Source: a virus. Taken from it: a stretch of 24,191 nt of DNA. Location: positions 1 to 24,191 of IMG/VR virus record IMGVR_UViG_3300006121_000047. One strand, written 5' to 3'. The notes under the pieces were generated by a model. It made no database searches, was not told the DNA's origin, and saw only the letters and a program-made list of their open reading frames with translations. Each line of letters starts with the position of its first letter. The first letter of the stretch is position 1. A program made the translations under genes and the position numbers. Below are positions 17,026 to 22,903 of this stretch, piece after piece.

Positions 17026-17258
17026 TCAAATTGCTCACCAAAGTTGGGATCATAAGGCACTAGGGACACCCAACATTCGCCGTCTTGGTTTGGCAATGGG
17101 GATGCCTCAAAGCTGATATTAATTGTGCCTTCTTTACGTCCACTAAAAGCCCGACCAAGTTTGGTTTTACGAACGTGGCCATGCTTATCTGTGCGGTAAG
17201 AAAGCGCAATATATTCCGTTACCGGGTCAGAATGGGATAAAGTCGTCATCTTCTTCAT
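17022..17258 (-). CDS. Unknown small protein overlapping the SSB-like gene
   Basis: A 78-residue protein overlapping the upstream gene by 32 bases; ATG 17258 has a GAGG about nine bases upstream, while ATG 17249 is an alternative. The sequence ALSYRTDKHGHVRKTKLGRAFSGRKEGTINISFEASPLPNQDGECWVSLVPYD has the look of a small beta-barrel protein of the DUF736-like pattern (KT..G.AF......GI.I..DA.PL). No catalytic motif is visible. Position between the SSB-like gene and the unknown helical gene suggests a role in recombination or single-strand DNA handling. Confidence 0.65.
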   Translation of the reverse strand: MKKMTTLSHSDPVTEYIALSYRTDKHGHVRKTKLGRAFSGRKEGTINISFEASPLPNQDGECWVSLVPYDPNFGEQFE

Positions 17259-17529
17259 CTGGGATTACCTCACGTTTTACTGGTGCTTTCGTCATTGGCT
17301 TGCTCTGTGAGGAAGTCGCTTTCGGGGCCGATGCACGTTCGCCCATTTCTTCATTAGGTGTCCACGCAAGGGACATAAATGGCCCCTTGGCGCCTTGCTT
17401 TACCCACAAGCTAAACCGACCCTCAACGCCACCAATCATACCTTTACCAGTATAAGTTGGCTGAGCGTCCGTTTTCTTGTAGTCGTTCTTAAAAATAGTA
17501 CCGCTATTGTCGCGTTCTTCAAAAGCCAT
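17227..17529 (-). CDS. Small SSB-like protein with acidic DDDFIPF tail
   Basis: A 100-residue protein one base after the ERF stop. Residues 1-58 (ERDNSGTIFKNDYKKTDAQPTYTGKGMIGGVEGRFSLWVKQGAKGPFMSLAWTP) are a compact beta-rich domain that resembles a family of small phage proteins. Residues about 60-88 are a flexible Ser/Pro/Lys-rich linker, and the last residues are EEDDDFIPF. Bacterial SSB proteins end in a nearly identical acidic tip (DDDIPF) that docks partner proteins. Domain, linker and tip in this order, next to ERF and Gp157, suggest a single-strand DNA-binding protein, though the N-terminal domain is not a clear OB fold by eye. Confidence 0.68.
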   Translation of the reverse strand: MAFEERDNSGTIFKNDYKKTDAQPTYTGKGMIGGVEGRFSLWVKQGAKGPFMSLAWTPNEEMGERASAPKATSSQSKPMTKAPVKREVIPDEEDDDFIPF

Positions 17530-17530
17530 T

Positions 17531-18199
17531 TTACTTCTCCTTTTTGGCTGCGTTGATTTCTTTTACACGTTCTGTGCAAAGTTGGTGTAATTCAGAGTAG
17601 TCGTCGCCACCCTTTTCTAGTTTAAATATTGGGAAGTTTTCCTTTAACTCTTGCTCCCAATATGTCTTAACTTCCTTAACTGTCTGGCACACTTCCACCG
17701 CTACCTGAAAAACTTTCATATAGGTATATAAGTCTTTGGTATAATCAGGCCAGTGATTTTCCGTTGCTGCAATTGTTGTGACGGTAGCAGTGTCACGCTC
17801 TGGATCATCTCCCGTCTCAATTTGGAACAGTTTAAACAAGAAGTATTTGTTGGCTCCCGTAATGGCTTTGTAAAGCCCCTTGTCGCCAACGGTACCATTT
17901 TTGGCACGGTCATTACCACATCCAGAAATGCGAATAACGTGAGGCCAAATGTCTCCATCTTTGTGAACGATTTCATATCGCATATCCACAACAGTATTGC
18001 CATGCTCATCGAGTGGCCGAACCATTTCAACAGATGGGATCAGAATAAGACCTTCTTCAATCAAGGCTGGGCGAAGCTTCTCAAGCAAATCTGCCTCAGA
18101 AACATATTTGTAGCCATGAAACTCGTTCTTACTTCCCTTTTGCACATAAGTGACTTTTGCCATCACGTTGTGCAGTGCGGTTGCAATTTTGGCACTCAT
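17531..18199 (-). CDS. erf: ERF-family single-strand annealing protein
   Basis: A 222-residue protein if it starts at ATG 18199, four bases after the upstream stop and preceded by an AGGGGAG site; an upstream in-frame codon at 18262 would create a long overlap. The N-terminal domain holds the ERF pattern: VMAKVTYVQKGSKNEFHGYKYVSEADLLEKLRPALIEEGLILIPS, then VDMRYEIVHKDGD, and GDKGLYKAITGANKYFLFKLFQIETGDDPE. These proteins anneal complementary single strands in phage recombination (P22 Erf group). The C-terminal part (about 155-222) is helical and Lys/Glu-rich. It is second in a leftward operon after Gp157 and before an SSB-like gene, a classic combination. Confidence 0.88.
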   Translation of the reverse strand: MSAKIATALHNVMAKVTYVQKGSKNEFHGYKYVSEADLLEKLRPALIEEGLILIPSVEMVRPLDEHGNTVVDMRYEIVHKDGDIWPHVIRISGCGNDRAKNGTVGDKGLYKAITGANKYFLFKLFQIETGDDPERDTATVTTIAATENHWPDYTKDLYTYMKVFQVAVEVCQTVKEVKTYWEQELKENFPIFKLEKGGDDYSELHQLCTERVKEINAAKKEK

Positions 18200-18203
18200 T
18201 TGT

Positions 18204-18701
18204 TTAGGCTCCCCTGATGACGAGGGAAGTGCCGCCGTTTGAGAGGGTAGCGCCACGCACATCCATTTTCTCCATTGCTTCTTTCAATAAAACTTTGTTG
18301 GGTTCTTTTTTAATTCGCATAAACTCGTCAGGTATCTCATCCTCATTTAGGATAACAACTTGGCGAGCGGTATTCATCAGTGACAAAGTAGCCGTTGGAA
18401 ATTCCATCTTACGAACGTCTGCCGCCTCCATGAGGCGCTTCATTAACTCACGCCCAAACTCAACGCGCTTTTCAAATCTCCTACGGCGGTCATGTATGTC
18501 ACGTTCTGCATCTTGGCAAGCCTTGCCAAGATATATGCTGTCTTGAGTGCGCCGAAGGAGTTTATCCATTGTCTCGTTAAAGTCTGTGGCACCTTCGAGC
18601 ATATCCGCTTTGAGTTCCTCATCTTCCCGCAATTCGGGATATCGCTCAAACAAAAGTTCAATCGTGCGCTTAAGCATATCTATGTCGTATTTGTTAGACA
18701 T
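18204..18701 (-). CDS. Siphovirus Gp157-family protein
   Basis: A 165-residue protein. ATG 18701 is preferred because AAAGGA lies five bases upstream; ATG 18707 would overlap that site. The helical N-terminal half (LKRTIELLFERYPE...FNETMDKLLRRTQDSIYLGKACQDAERDIHDRRRRFEKRVEFGRELMKRLMEAAD) and the C-terminal beta segment (ATLSLMNTARQVVILNEDEIPDEFMRIKKEPNKVLLKEAMEKMDVRGATL) follow the Gp157 family pattern closely, including the IPxEF and late GA motifs. Gp157 members sit next to phage recombinases; one was linked to resistance to phage in Streptococcus, but the molecular function is unknown. First gene of the leftward operon. Confidence 0.85.
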   Translation of the reverse strand: MSNKYDIDMLKRTIELLFERYPELREDEELKADMLEGATDFNETMDKLLRRTQDSIYLGKACQDAERDIHDRRRRFEKRVEFGRELMKRLMEAADVRKMEFPTATLSLMNTARQVVILNEDEIPDEFMRIKKEPNKVLLKEAMEKMDVRGATLSNGGTSLVIRGA

Positions 18702-18744
18702 TTGCATCCTTTGTAAGAAAAGTGTTTAGGTTTTATATCAGACG

Positions 18745-18791
18745 TTGTGTCCGATAGACGCATGATTTACGTATGATGCAAACTAAGTCAA
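18745..18791. promoter_or_regulatory. Divergent promoter/operator region between the two early operons
   Basis: The 99-bp gap between Gp157 and the rightward operon holds an imperfect palindrome at 18760-18779 (GCATGAT-TTACGT-ATGATGC, six of seven pairs). For the minus strand, TTGACT (18791-18786) and TAAATC (18769-18764) are 16 bases apart. For the plus strand, TATGAT at 18772-18777 is a good -10, but the -35 is weak. Both -10 elements lie inside the palindrome, so one bound repressor could shut both operons; the XRE gene at 19039 is the obvious candidate. Inferred from sequence patterns only. Confidence 0.45.
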
Positions 18792-18800
18792 GAGGGAAAT

Positions 18801-19046
18801 ATGTTACAACTTAATCCACCGATGCCAGTCATCACCCCAAAGGGCAAGGGATATGCTCACGTTTTGATTGATTATGGCGCAGAATTTGATTTGTTGTGGA
18901 TTGTTTTTCAGGACGACACTGGCGAATGCTGGACTTACAATAACAGGGAAATTCGCGCTCAGCCAAATGTTTCAATGGGCAGAAGTGTTGTTGTCACCCC
19001 GGTTGCAGCAAATCGCGAAAGGCCAAGAGTAGTACCCAATGAGTGA
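18801..19046 (+). CDS. Unknown 81-residue protein, first of the rightward operon
   Basis: An 81-residue protein with a GAGGG site before the ATG. The core TPKGKGYAHVLIDYGAEFDLLWIVFQDDTGECWTYNNREIRAQPNVSMGR has the look of a small beta protein and resembles short proteins encoded in the early region of many phages (the PKGKAxAHFLIDYGxExxLxWxVFxDDTGExW pattern). No catalytic residues or membrane segments are apparent. It overlaps the XRE gene by eight bases, so they are co-translated. Function unknown. Confidence 0.75.
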   Translation: MLQLNPPMPVITPKGKGYAHVLIDYGAEFDLLWIVFQDDTGECWTYNNREIRAQPNVSMGRSVVVTPVAANRERPRVVPNE

Positions 19047-19251
19047 TCATCCACTGCGTCAATGGCGCAAAAGAAACAAGGTTATTTTATCTGATTTGGC
19101 TAAAATGGCTAAAACCACGCCGTCATCCATTTCGCGTGTTGAACGTGGAATACAATTGCCGTCCTTGTCGTTAATGGTTCGCATTTGTGCTGCCACGAAG
19201 GGTGAACTTTCATTGATGAACTTTTTGTTTGAACATGATTATCCGGCTTGA
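19039..19251 (+). CDS. XRE-family HTH transcriptional regulator
   Basis: A 70-residue protein made almost only of one helix-turn-helix domain: LRQWRKRNKVILSDLAKMAKTTPSSISRVERGIQLPSLSLMVRICAATKGEL, the standard Cro/C1-type pattern with the recognition helix at TPSSISRVERG. It has no oligomerisation or cleavage domain, so it is more Cro-like than a full repressor. It lies 240 bases downstream of the divergent palindrome at 18760-18779 and probably acts there. Overlaps both neighbours. Confidence 0.88.
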   Translation: MSDHPLRQWRKRNKVILSDLAKMAKTTPSSISRVERGIQLPSLSLMVRICAATKGELSLMNFLFEHDYPA

Positions 19252-19627
19252 ATTGCCTTTAGCACCTAGCACTAACAGGCTGTGGAAAGTTGGCAAGGGT
19301 GGGCGCATGTACAAGTCACCCGAATACGTAGCTTGGCTTGATGAGGCGGGTTGGATGATTAAAGCCCAAACCAAAAATCAAGTTAACGGTCCTTATGTGA
19401 TTCACATATCGGCCAGTAAACCCGACAAGAGGCGGCGGGATTTAGACAACCTTTTAAAATCTACGAGCGACCTTCTCGTAAAAACAAAAATAGTTGACGA
19501 TGATTCAGAATGCCACGCGATTGCCGCCGAATGGTCGGAGCATAGCGCCCCAATGATCGTGACTGTTTATGGGATTCTGGAAAGTGCCGACGAATGGAAC
19601 AAGAGCCGCAGACTGTTGATGAACTAA
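19235..19627 (+). CDS. rusA: RusA-family Holliday junction resolvase
   Basis: About 130 residues from ATG 19235, inside the end of the XRE gene; TTG 19229 is an alternative, and no clear ribosome-binding site is visible, so translational coupling is likely. RusA features: LPLAPSTNRLWKVGKGGRMYKSPEYVAWL at the start, then the acidic site KPDKRRRDLDNLLKSTSDLLVKTKIVDDDSE with Asp69, Asp71 and the later Asp cluster 88-90 that coordinate metal. RusA enzymes cut four-way DNA junctions, resolving recombination intermediates before packaging. It pairs logically with the ERF annealase in the divergent operon. Confidence 0.92.
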   Translation: MIIRLELPLAPSTNRLWKVGKGGRMYKSPEYVAWLDEAGWMIKAQTKNQVNGPYVIHISASKPDKRRRDLDNLLKSTSDLLVKTKIVDDDSECHAIAAEWSEHSAPMIVTVYGILESADEWNKSRRLLMN

Positions 19628-20016
19628 GAGCCAGATATTTGGCTGTCAAAAAACGGCTTGGTGGAGTTGCTGGACCCACTGGAGTTGTGCCGTACGAGCG
19701 TGTCAATTTGCCGCATGCTCTAGTGCGGGACGAGCGCCCAGTTTCGTTGTGGTCAGTTCGATTGCCATGCCAAAAATTTACGGCAATGTTGCGTGAAGTG
19801 GCGGACATGCACGGTTTAGACCCAGAAATTGTTAAGAGCCAAACACTGAAGCAAAACGTGTTAAAAGTGCGACAAGAACTGTTTTACCGGGCTAAAAATG
19901 AATTGAATTTGGGGTACTCTCAGATTGGTCATTTGATGCACACTACCCACTCAACGGTAATTTACGGCGTTAAGCGCCACGAGAAAAGACTTGCACAGGG
20001 CGCAAAAACGCTCTAG
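19594..20016 (+). CDS. DnaA-domain-IV-like DNA-binding protein
   Basis: A 140-residue protein overlapping rusA by 34 bases. Residues about 65-135 (FTAMLREVADMHGLDPEIVKSQTLKQNVLKVRQELFYRAKNELNLGYSQIGHLMHTTHSTVIYGVKRHEKRL) follow the DnaA C-terminal domain, including the signature helix-turn-helix ending xIGxxMxxxHSTVxYGVK (DnaA consensus ..GRDHSTV..A). The Arg-Asp before the His is replaced by Thr-Thr. There is no AAA+ domain; the N-terminal 60 residues are unrelated (KKRLGGVAGPTGVVPYERVNLPHALV). Domain IV is what reads DnaA boxes. The noncoding segment just downstream contains three TTATCC cores, so it may be an origin-binding protein, or a factor that competes with host DnaA. Confidence 0.78.
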   Translation: MEQEPQTVDELRARYLAVKKRLGGVAGPTGVVPYERVNLPHALVRDERPVSLWSVRLPCQKFTAMLREVADMHGLDPEIVKSQTLKQNVLKVRQELFYRAKNELNLGYSQIGHLMHTTHSTVIYGVKRHEKRLAQGAKTL

Positions 20017-20068
20017 CTTATCCCTGTCTTCTGCTCCTCCTTCAGGAGATATAGATAACGGTGACTTG

Positions 20069-20104
20069 ACCCGCCTCCGCCCTTGTGACGGGGGTGGGTT
20101 CTTT
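20069..20104 (+). terminator. Rho-independent terminator after the DnaA-like gene
   Basis: ACCCGCCTCCG at 20069-20079 pairs with 20089-20099 to give an 11-bp, GC-rich stem with two G-U wobbles and a nine-base loop, followed by TTCTTT. It closes the rightward operon started near 18801 and separates it from the helicase-primase transcript. Confidence 0.75.
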
Positions 20105-20111
20105 CAAACAG

Positions 20112-20139
20112 TTGACAAAAACATAACGAATCAGATAGT
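20112..20139 (+). promoter_or_regulatory. Sigma70-like promoter with a GANTC site in the spacer
   Basis: A perfect -35 TTGACA (20112-20117) and a -10 GATAGT (20134-20139) are separated by 16 bases. The spacer contains GAATC (20128-20132), a CcrM/GcrA-type GANTC methylation site. It begins eight bases after the terminator and would drive the helicase and primase genes, with transcription starting at the edge of the palindromic array. In Caulobacter, GcrA acts with sigma70 at promoters whose GANTC sites lie near the -10/-35 elements, so the geometry is suggestive. Confidence 0.55.
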
Positions 20140-20246
20140 CGCGCGTGCGGCTTACTGTACAGTAATACTAAGTTATCCATGTATAGCTATACAGCCTTAC
20201 CAAGGAAGGGATAACTAAGGTAGCCTGTACAGTACCACGTGCGCGA
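20139..20246. repeat. Nested inverted-repeat array, candidate origin or operator
   Basis: Perfect palindromes lie at 20152-20165 (TTACTGTACAGTAA), 20180-20193 (TGTATAGCTATACA) and 20225-20232 (CTGTACAG). Larger arms also pair: TCGCGC 20139-20144 with GCGCGA 20241-20246, TACTGTACAG 20153-20162 with CTGTACAGTA 20225-20234, and AGTTATCC 20171-20178 with GGATAACT 20209-20216; the last two share the same centre near 20193.5. CCTT-ACC-AAGG at 20195-20205 forms a small hairpin inside. With the TTATCC at 20018-20023, the gap has three DnaA-box cores. The whole 20017-20270 gap has no credible gene. Confidence 0.7.
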
Positions 20247-20270
20247 AAAGCTTCAGCATGGATACCAAAA

Positions 20271-21761
20271 ATGACAAAAGCAATTCTTCGGGATTATCAA
20301 ACGGACGCTATTGCCAAGCTTCGCAAGTCGCTATCAAGCGGACACAAGCGACCAGTTGTTCAAATGCCTACGGGAGCGGGCAAAACCATTGCGGCGGCTG
20401 AAATTGTTCGCATGGCTTTGGAAAAGGGCAAGCGGGTTTTGTTTTGCGTCCCATCGCTCAGCTTGATTGATCAGACGGTTGAGAGATTTGAGGGTCACGA
20501 CATTTGGGAGATTGGCGTAATTCAAGCGATGCATGAGCGCACCGATCCAACGCAACCTGTACAGGTCTGCTCAGTTCAGACATTGGCTCGACGGAAAATT
20601 CCCAAGGCTGATTTGATTATCGTGGACGAATGCCACGTGTTGTTCAAGTTTTACGAAGTTTGGTTTAACAGCCCAGAGTGGTCAAATGTTCCAATTGTCG
20701 GCCTGACTGCAACGCCTTGGGCAAAAGGCATGGGCCGCTTATACGATGACTTGATCATTGGCACGACCACGCAAAGCCTGATTGACCAACGTCACCTGTC
20801 GGATTTCAAAGTTTACGCGCCTTCAAGCCCGGATTTAACTGGCGTTAAGGTAGTGGCTGGCGATTACAATAAGCTTCAGCTTGGTCAGGCAATGGACAAA
20901 GCCCCACTGGTAGCTGATATAATTTCAACGTGGTTGGAGAAGGGTGAAAACAGGCCGACCATTTGCTTCGCCGTCAATCGGGTACATGCCAAGCATATCC
21001 AAACCCTATTTCTTGAAGCGGGCGTTCCAACGGGTTACATGGACGCTTTCACCGACATTGCTGACCGGGCAGTAATTGCCAAACAATTCGCTGATGGCGA
21101 GTTGAGGATCGTCTGCAACGTGGGTGTTTTAACTACTGGGGTTGATTGGGATGTTCGATGTATCATTCTTGCCAGACCAACCAAGTCAGAAATTCTTTAC
21201 ACCCAAATGATTGGTCGGGGACTTCGGACGGCAAAAGGTAAGGATCACTGTCTTATTTTAGATCACAGCGATACAACATTGCGCCTTGGATTTGTCACCG
21301 ACATCGCTTACGACAGATTGGATGACGGCAAAGGAAAGGGAGTTTCTGAGCGTGAGAAAAAAATTGCACTCCCGAAAGCTTGTTCCAAATGCGCGTTCCT
21401 CAAGCCTCCCAGAACGCCAGTATGTCCAGCGTGTGGTTTCAAGGCTGACCCTGTTGATACGGTTGAAAGTGTTACAGGTGAATTGCTTGAACTTCGCCGT
21501 GATGGGAAACAACAAAAGCCAGTTTACACCACGCAGGAAAAAGAAACATTCTACGGAGAATTGCGTGGCTACGCGATCACTCGTGGATTCAAAGACGGGT
21601 GGTCTTATTGGGCATACAAGGATAAATTTGGGGTTGGCCCCGCTAATACGTTCAAAAACATCTCGCTCGCTCCGTCTGCGGCCACGCTGAGTTGGATCAA
21701 GCATCGCAACATAGTGAAAGCAAAACAACGTGACAAACATGAACAACGTAAAACGGGCTAA
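20271..21761 (+). CDS. SF2 DEAD/DEAH-type helicase with C-terminal zinc finger
   Basis: A 496-residue protein. Superfamily 2 motifs in order: Q-like LRDYQ (7-10), Walker A MPTGAGKT (32-39), Walker B DECH (119-122), motif III TAT (146-148), motif V-type LTTGVDW (288-293) and motif VI QMIGRGLR (312-319). This is the layout of the SSL2/UvrB-like 'res subunit' helicases common in phages. After the helicase core, CSKC (371-374) and CPAC (385-388) form a four-Cys zinc finger, followed by a helical domain to the end. The start has only a weak ribosome-binding site. It is coupled to the primase gene by a 32-base overlap and probably unwinds DNA in phage replication. Confidence 0.9.
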   Translation: MTKAILRDYQTDAIAKLRKSLSSGHKRPVVQMPTGAGKTIAAAEIVRMALEKGKRVLFCVPSLSLIDQTVERFEGHDIWEIGVIQAMHERTDPTQPVQVCSVQTLARRKIPKADLIIVDECHVLFKFYEVWFNSPEWSNVPIVGLTATPWAKGMGRLYDDLIIGTTTQSLIDQRHLSDFKVYAPSSPDLTGVKVVAGDYNKLQLGQAMDKAPLVADIISTWLEKGENRPTICFAVNRVHAKHIQTLFLEAGVPTGYMDAFTDIADRAVIAKQFADGELRIVCNVGVLTTGVDWDVRCIILARPTKSEILYTQMIGRGLRTAKGKDHCLILDHSDTTLRLGFVTDIAYDRLDDGKGKGVSEREKKIALPKACSKCAFLKPPRTPVCPACGFKADPVDTVESVTGELLELRRDGKQQKPVYTTQEKETFYGELRGYAITRGFKDGWSYWAYKDKFGVGPANTFKNISLAPSAATLSWIKHRNIVKAKQRDKHEQRKTG

Positions 21762-22659
21762 AGACATCGCAAAAGGCCACTGGCGGCAATTGCTCCCACA
21801 ATTGGGTGTTGATCAAAAATATCTCACGGGCAAGCATGGGCCATGCCCATCGTGCGGCGGCAAAGATCGGTTTCGTTTCTCCGACAAGAACGGGGACGGA
21901 ATGTTTTACTGCTCAATGTGCGGCACGAATGACGGTTTCAAGCTTGTAGAAATGGCTACTGGTCAGTCGTTCCGGCAAATTGCTGATCGTGTGTCGGAGA
22001 TATTGGGACAACCCACCGCACCAGCCCCACGTGAAGATGATCAACGTATAGAGCATAGACGGGCTATTAAACGCATTTGGGAGGCTTCCAGCCGCCCGTC
22101 AGCGGATGGGCCAGTATCCAAGTACCTAACGAAGCGTTTTGGGCTTGTGTGGGCTTCTAAATCGGTTAGGGAATTTATTGGCAAAAACCACAACCTGATG
22201 GTGTGTAAAATACACGGGCCAGACAATATGGCTCACAACGTCCACCTCACCTACATCGACAATCATGGCAACAGGGCCAAGGTTGATGTGGCAAAGCGAA
22301 TCATGTCGGGGCAAGTGCCGTCTGGCTCTGCAATTAGACTTGCGGAACCCGACATCCATATGGGCGTGGCTGAAGGCATCGAGACGGCTATAGCCGCCTC
22401 TGTCATGTACGGCTTGCCAGTATGGTCAGCATTAAATGCGCATAATATGGCTAAATGGGTACCGCCGGCAATTGCACAACGAATTACTGTGTTTGGCGAC
22501 AACGATTTAAGTTTTACAGGCCACGCTGCCGCTTACGCATTGGCTAGGCGGCTACGTCTTCAGTATAAGCTTCAGGTGGAAGTTTTGATCCCGGAGACTG
22601 AAGGGCAGGATTGGGCAGATGTTCTCGCTCTGGCTTCCAAGGATCAAGTCCAGCGATGA
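21730..22659 (+). CDS. DNA primase: zinc-ribbon plus Toprim, no helicase domain
   Basis: A 309-residue protein from GTG 21730 (ATG 21739 is equally possible, 306 residues), overlapping the helicase end. Residues about 35-70 form a primase zinc ribbon: GPCPSCGGKDRFRFSD...FYCSMCG with Cys39, Cys42, Cys61, Cys64. Residues about 205-300 form a Toprim fold: VAEGIETAIAAS (catalytic Glu) and ITVFGDNDLSFTG (Asp pair), with QDWADVLA near the end. This matches the P4-alpha/phage primase group minus the D5-type helicase. It probably makes primers with the upstream SF2 helicase as partner. The last 116 bases overlap an antisense HTH gene. Confidence 0.87.
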   Translation: MTNMNNVKRAKDIAKGHWRQLLPQLGVDQKYLTGKHGPCPSCGGKDRFRFSDKNGDGMFYCSMCGTNDGFKLVEMATGQSFRQIADRVSEILGQPTAPAPREDDQRIEHRRAIKRIWEASSRPSADGPVSKYLTKRFGLVWASKSVREFIGKNHNLMVCKIHGPDNMAHNVHLTYIDNHGNRAKVDVAKRIMSGQVPSGSAIRLAEPDIHMGVAEGIETAIAASVMYGLPVWSALNAHNMAKWVPPAIAQRITVFGDNDLSFTGHAAAYALARRLRLQYKLQVEVLIPETEGQDWADVLALASKDQVQR

Positions 22660-22819
22660 CGGCGGAGGCAACCAGATCAATATATTTTGGGCAACCAGTT
22701 TTCTGCCACTTGGCAATTGACTGCCTCGTCACGCCCATAGCCTTGGCAAGTTGATATTCCCACGCCCCAAATTCCTCTTTGATATATGAAACGAAAGCCG
22801 TAAATTCTGAAGCTTGCAT
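22544..22819 (-). CDS. Cro/XRE-like HTH regulator, antisense to the primase end
   Basis: A 91-residue protein. Residues about 4-55 (SEFTAFVSYIKEEFGAWEYQLAKAMGVTRQSIAKWQKTGCPKYIDLVASAVIAGLDPW) form a helix-turn-helix of the Cro type, recognition helix TRQSIAKWQKTG. The remaining about 35 residues (KPEREHLPNPALQSPGSKLPPEAYTEDVAA) are Pro-rich and lie antisense to the primase C-terminus. It diverges from the metallophosphoesterase gene across an 84-bp gap, suggesting a second switch point. The HTH makes this a real gene rather than a shadow frame; the tail could be less constrained. Confidence 0.78.
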   Translation of the reverse strand: MQASEFTAFVSYIKEEFGAWEYQLAKAMGVTRQSIAKWQKTGCPKYIDLVASAVIAGLDPWKPEREHLPNPALQSPGSKLPPEAYTEDVAA

Positions 22820-22835
22820 GAAATTAACCCCGTTT

Positions 22836-22887
22836 TGTTAAACACTTGTCATTTCTCCCGTTGTATGTATTTTGCACCTTGCGTCAA
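22836..22887. promoter_or_regulatory. Overlapping divergent promoters with a small dyad
   Basis: Plus strand: TTGTCA (22846-22851), 16-base spacer, TATTTT (22868-22873), toward the metallophosphoesterase. Minus strand: TTGACG (22887-22882), 16-base spacer, TACAAC (22865-22860), toward the HTH gene. The two overlap face to face, so they should compete. A dyad TGTTaAACA at 22836-22844 could be an operator for the HTH protein. Confidence 0.4.
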
Positions 22888-22903
22888 ATGGAGATGTTTA
22901 CAA

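Noticed and set aside
20152-20165. LexA/SOS box at TTACTGTACAGTAA
   Set aside because: The E. coli LexA box needs CTGT-N8-ACAG; here the half-sites abut, and alphaproteobacterial LexA uses a different site.
19991-20218. 75-codon open frame across the terminator and promoter
   Set aside because: No domain, low-complexity start, and it runs through a terminator, a promoter and palindromes.
22814-22903. Upstream extension of the metallophosphoesterase to 22814
   Set aside because: The extra residues are Cys/His-rich with no homology and would cover the divergent promoter; GGAG precedes ATG 22904.
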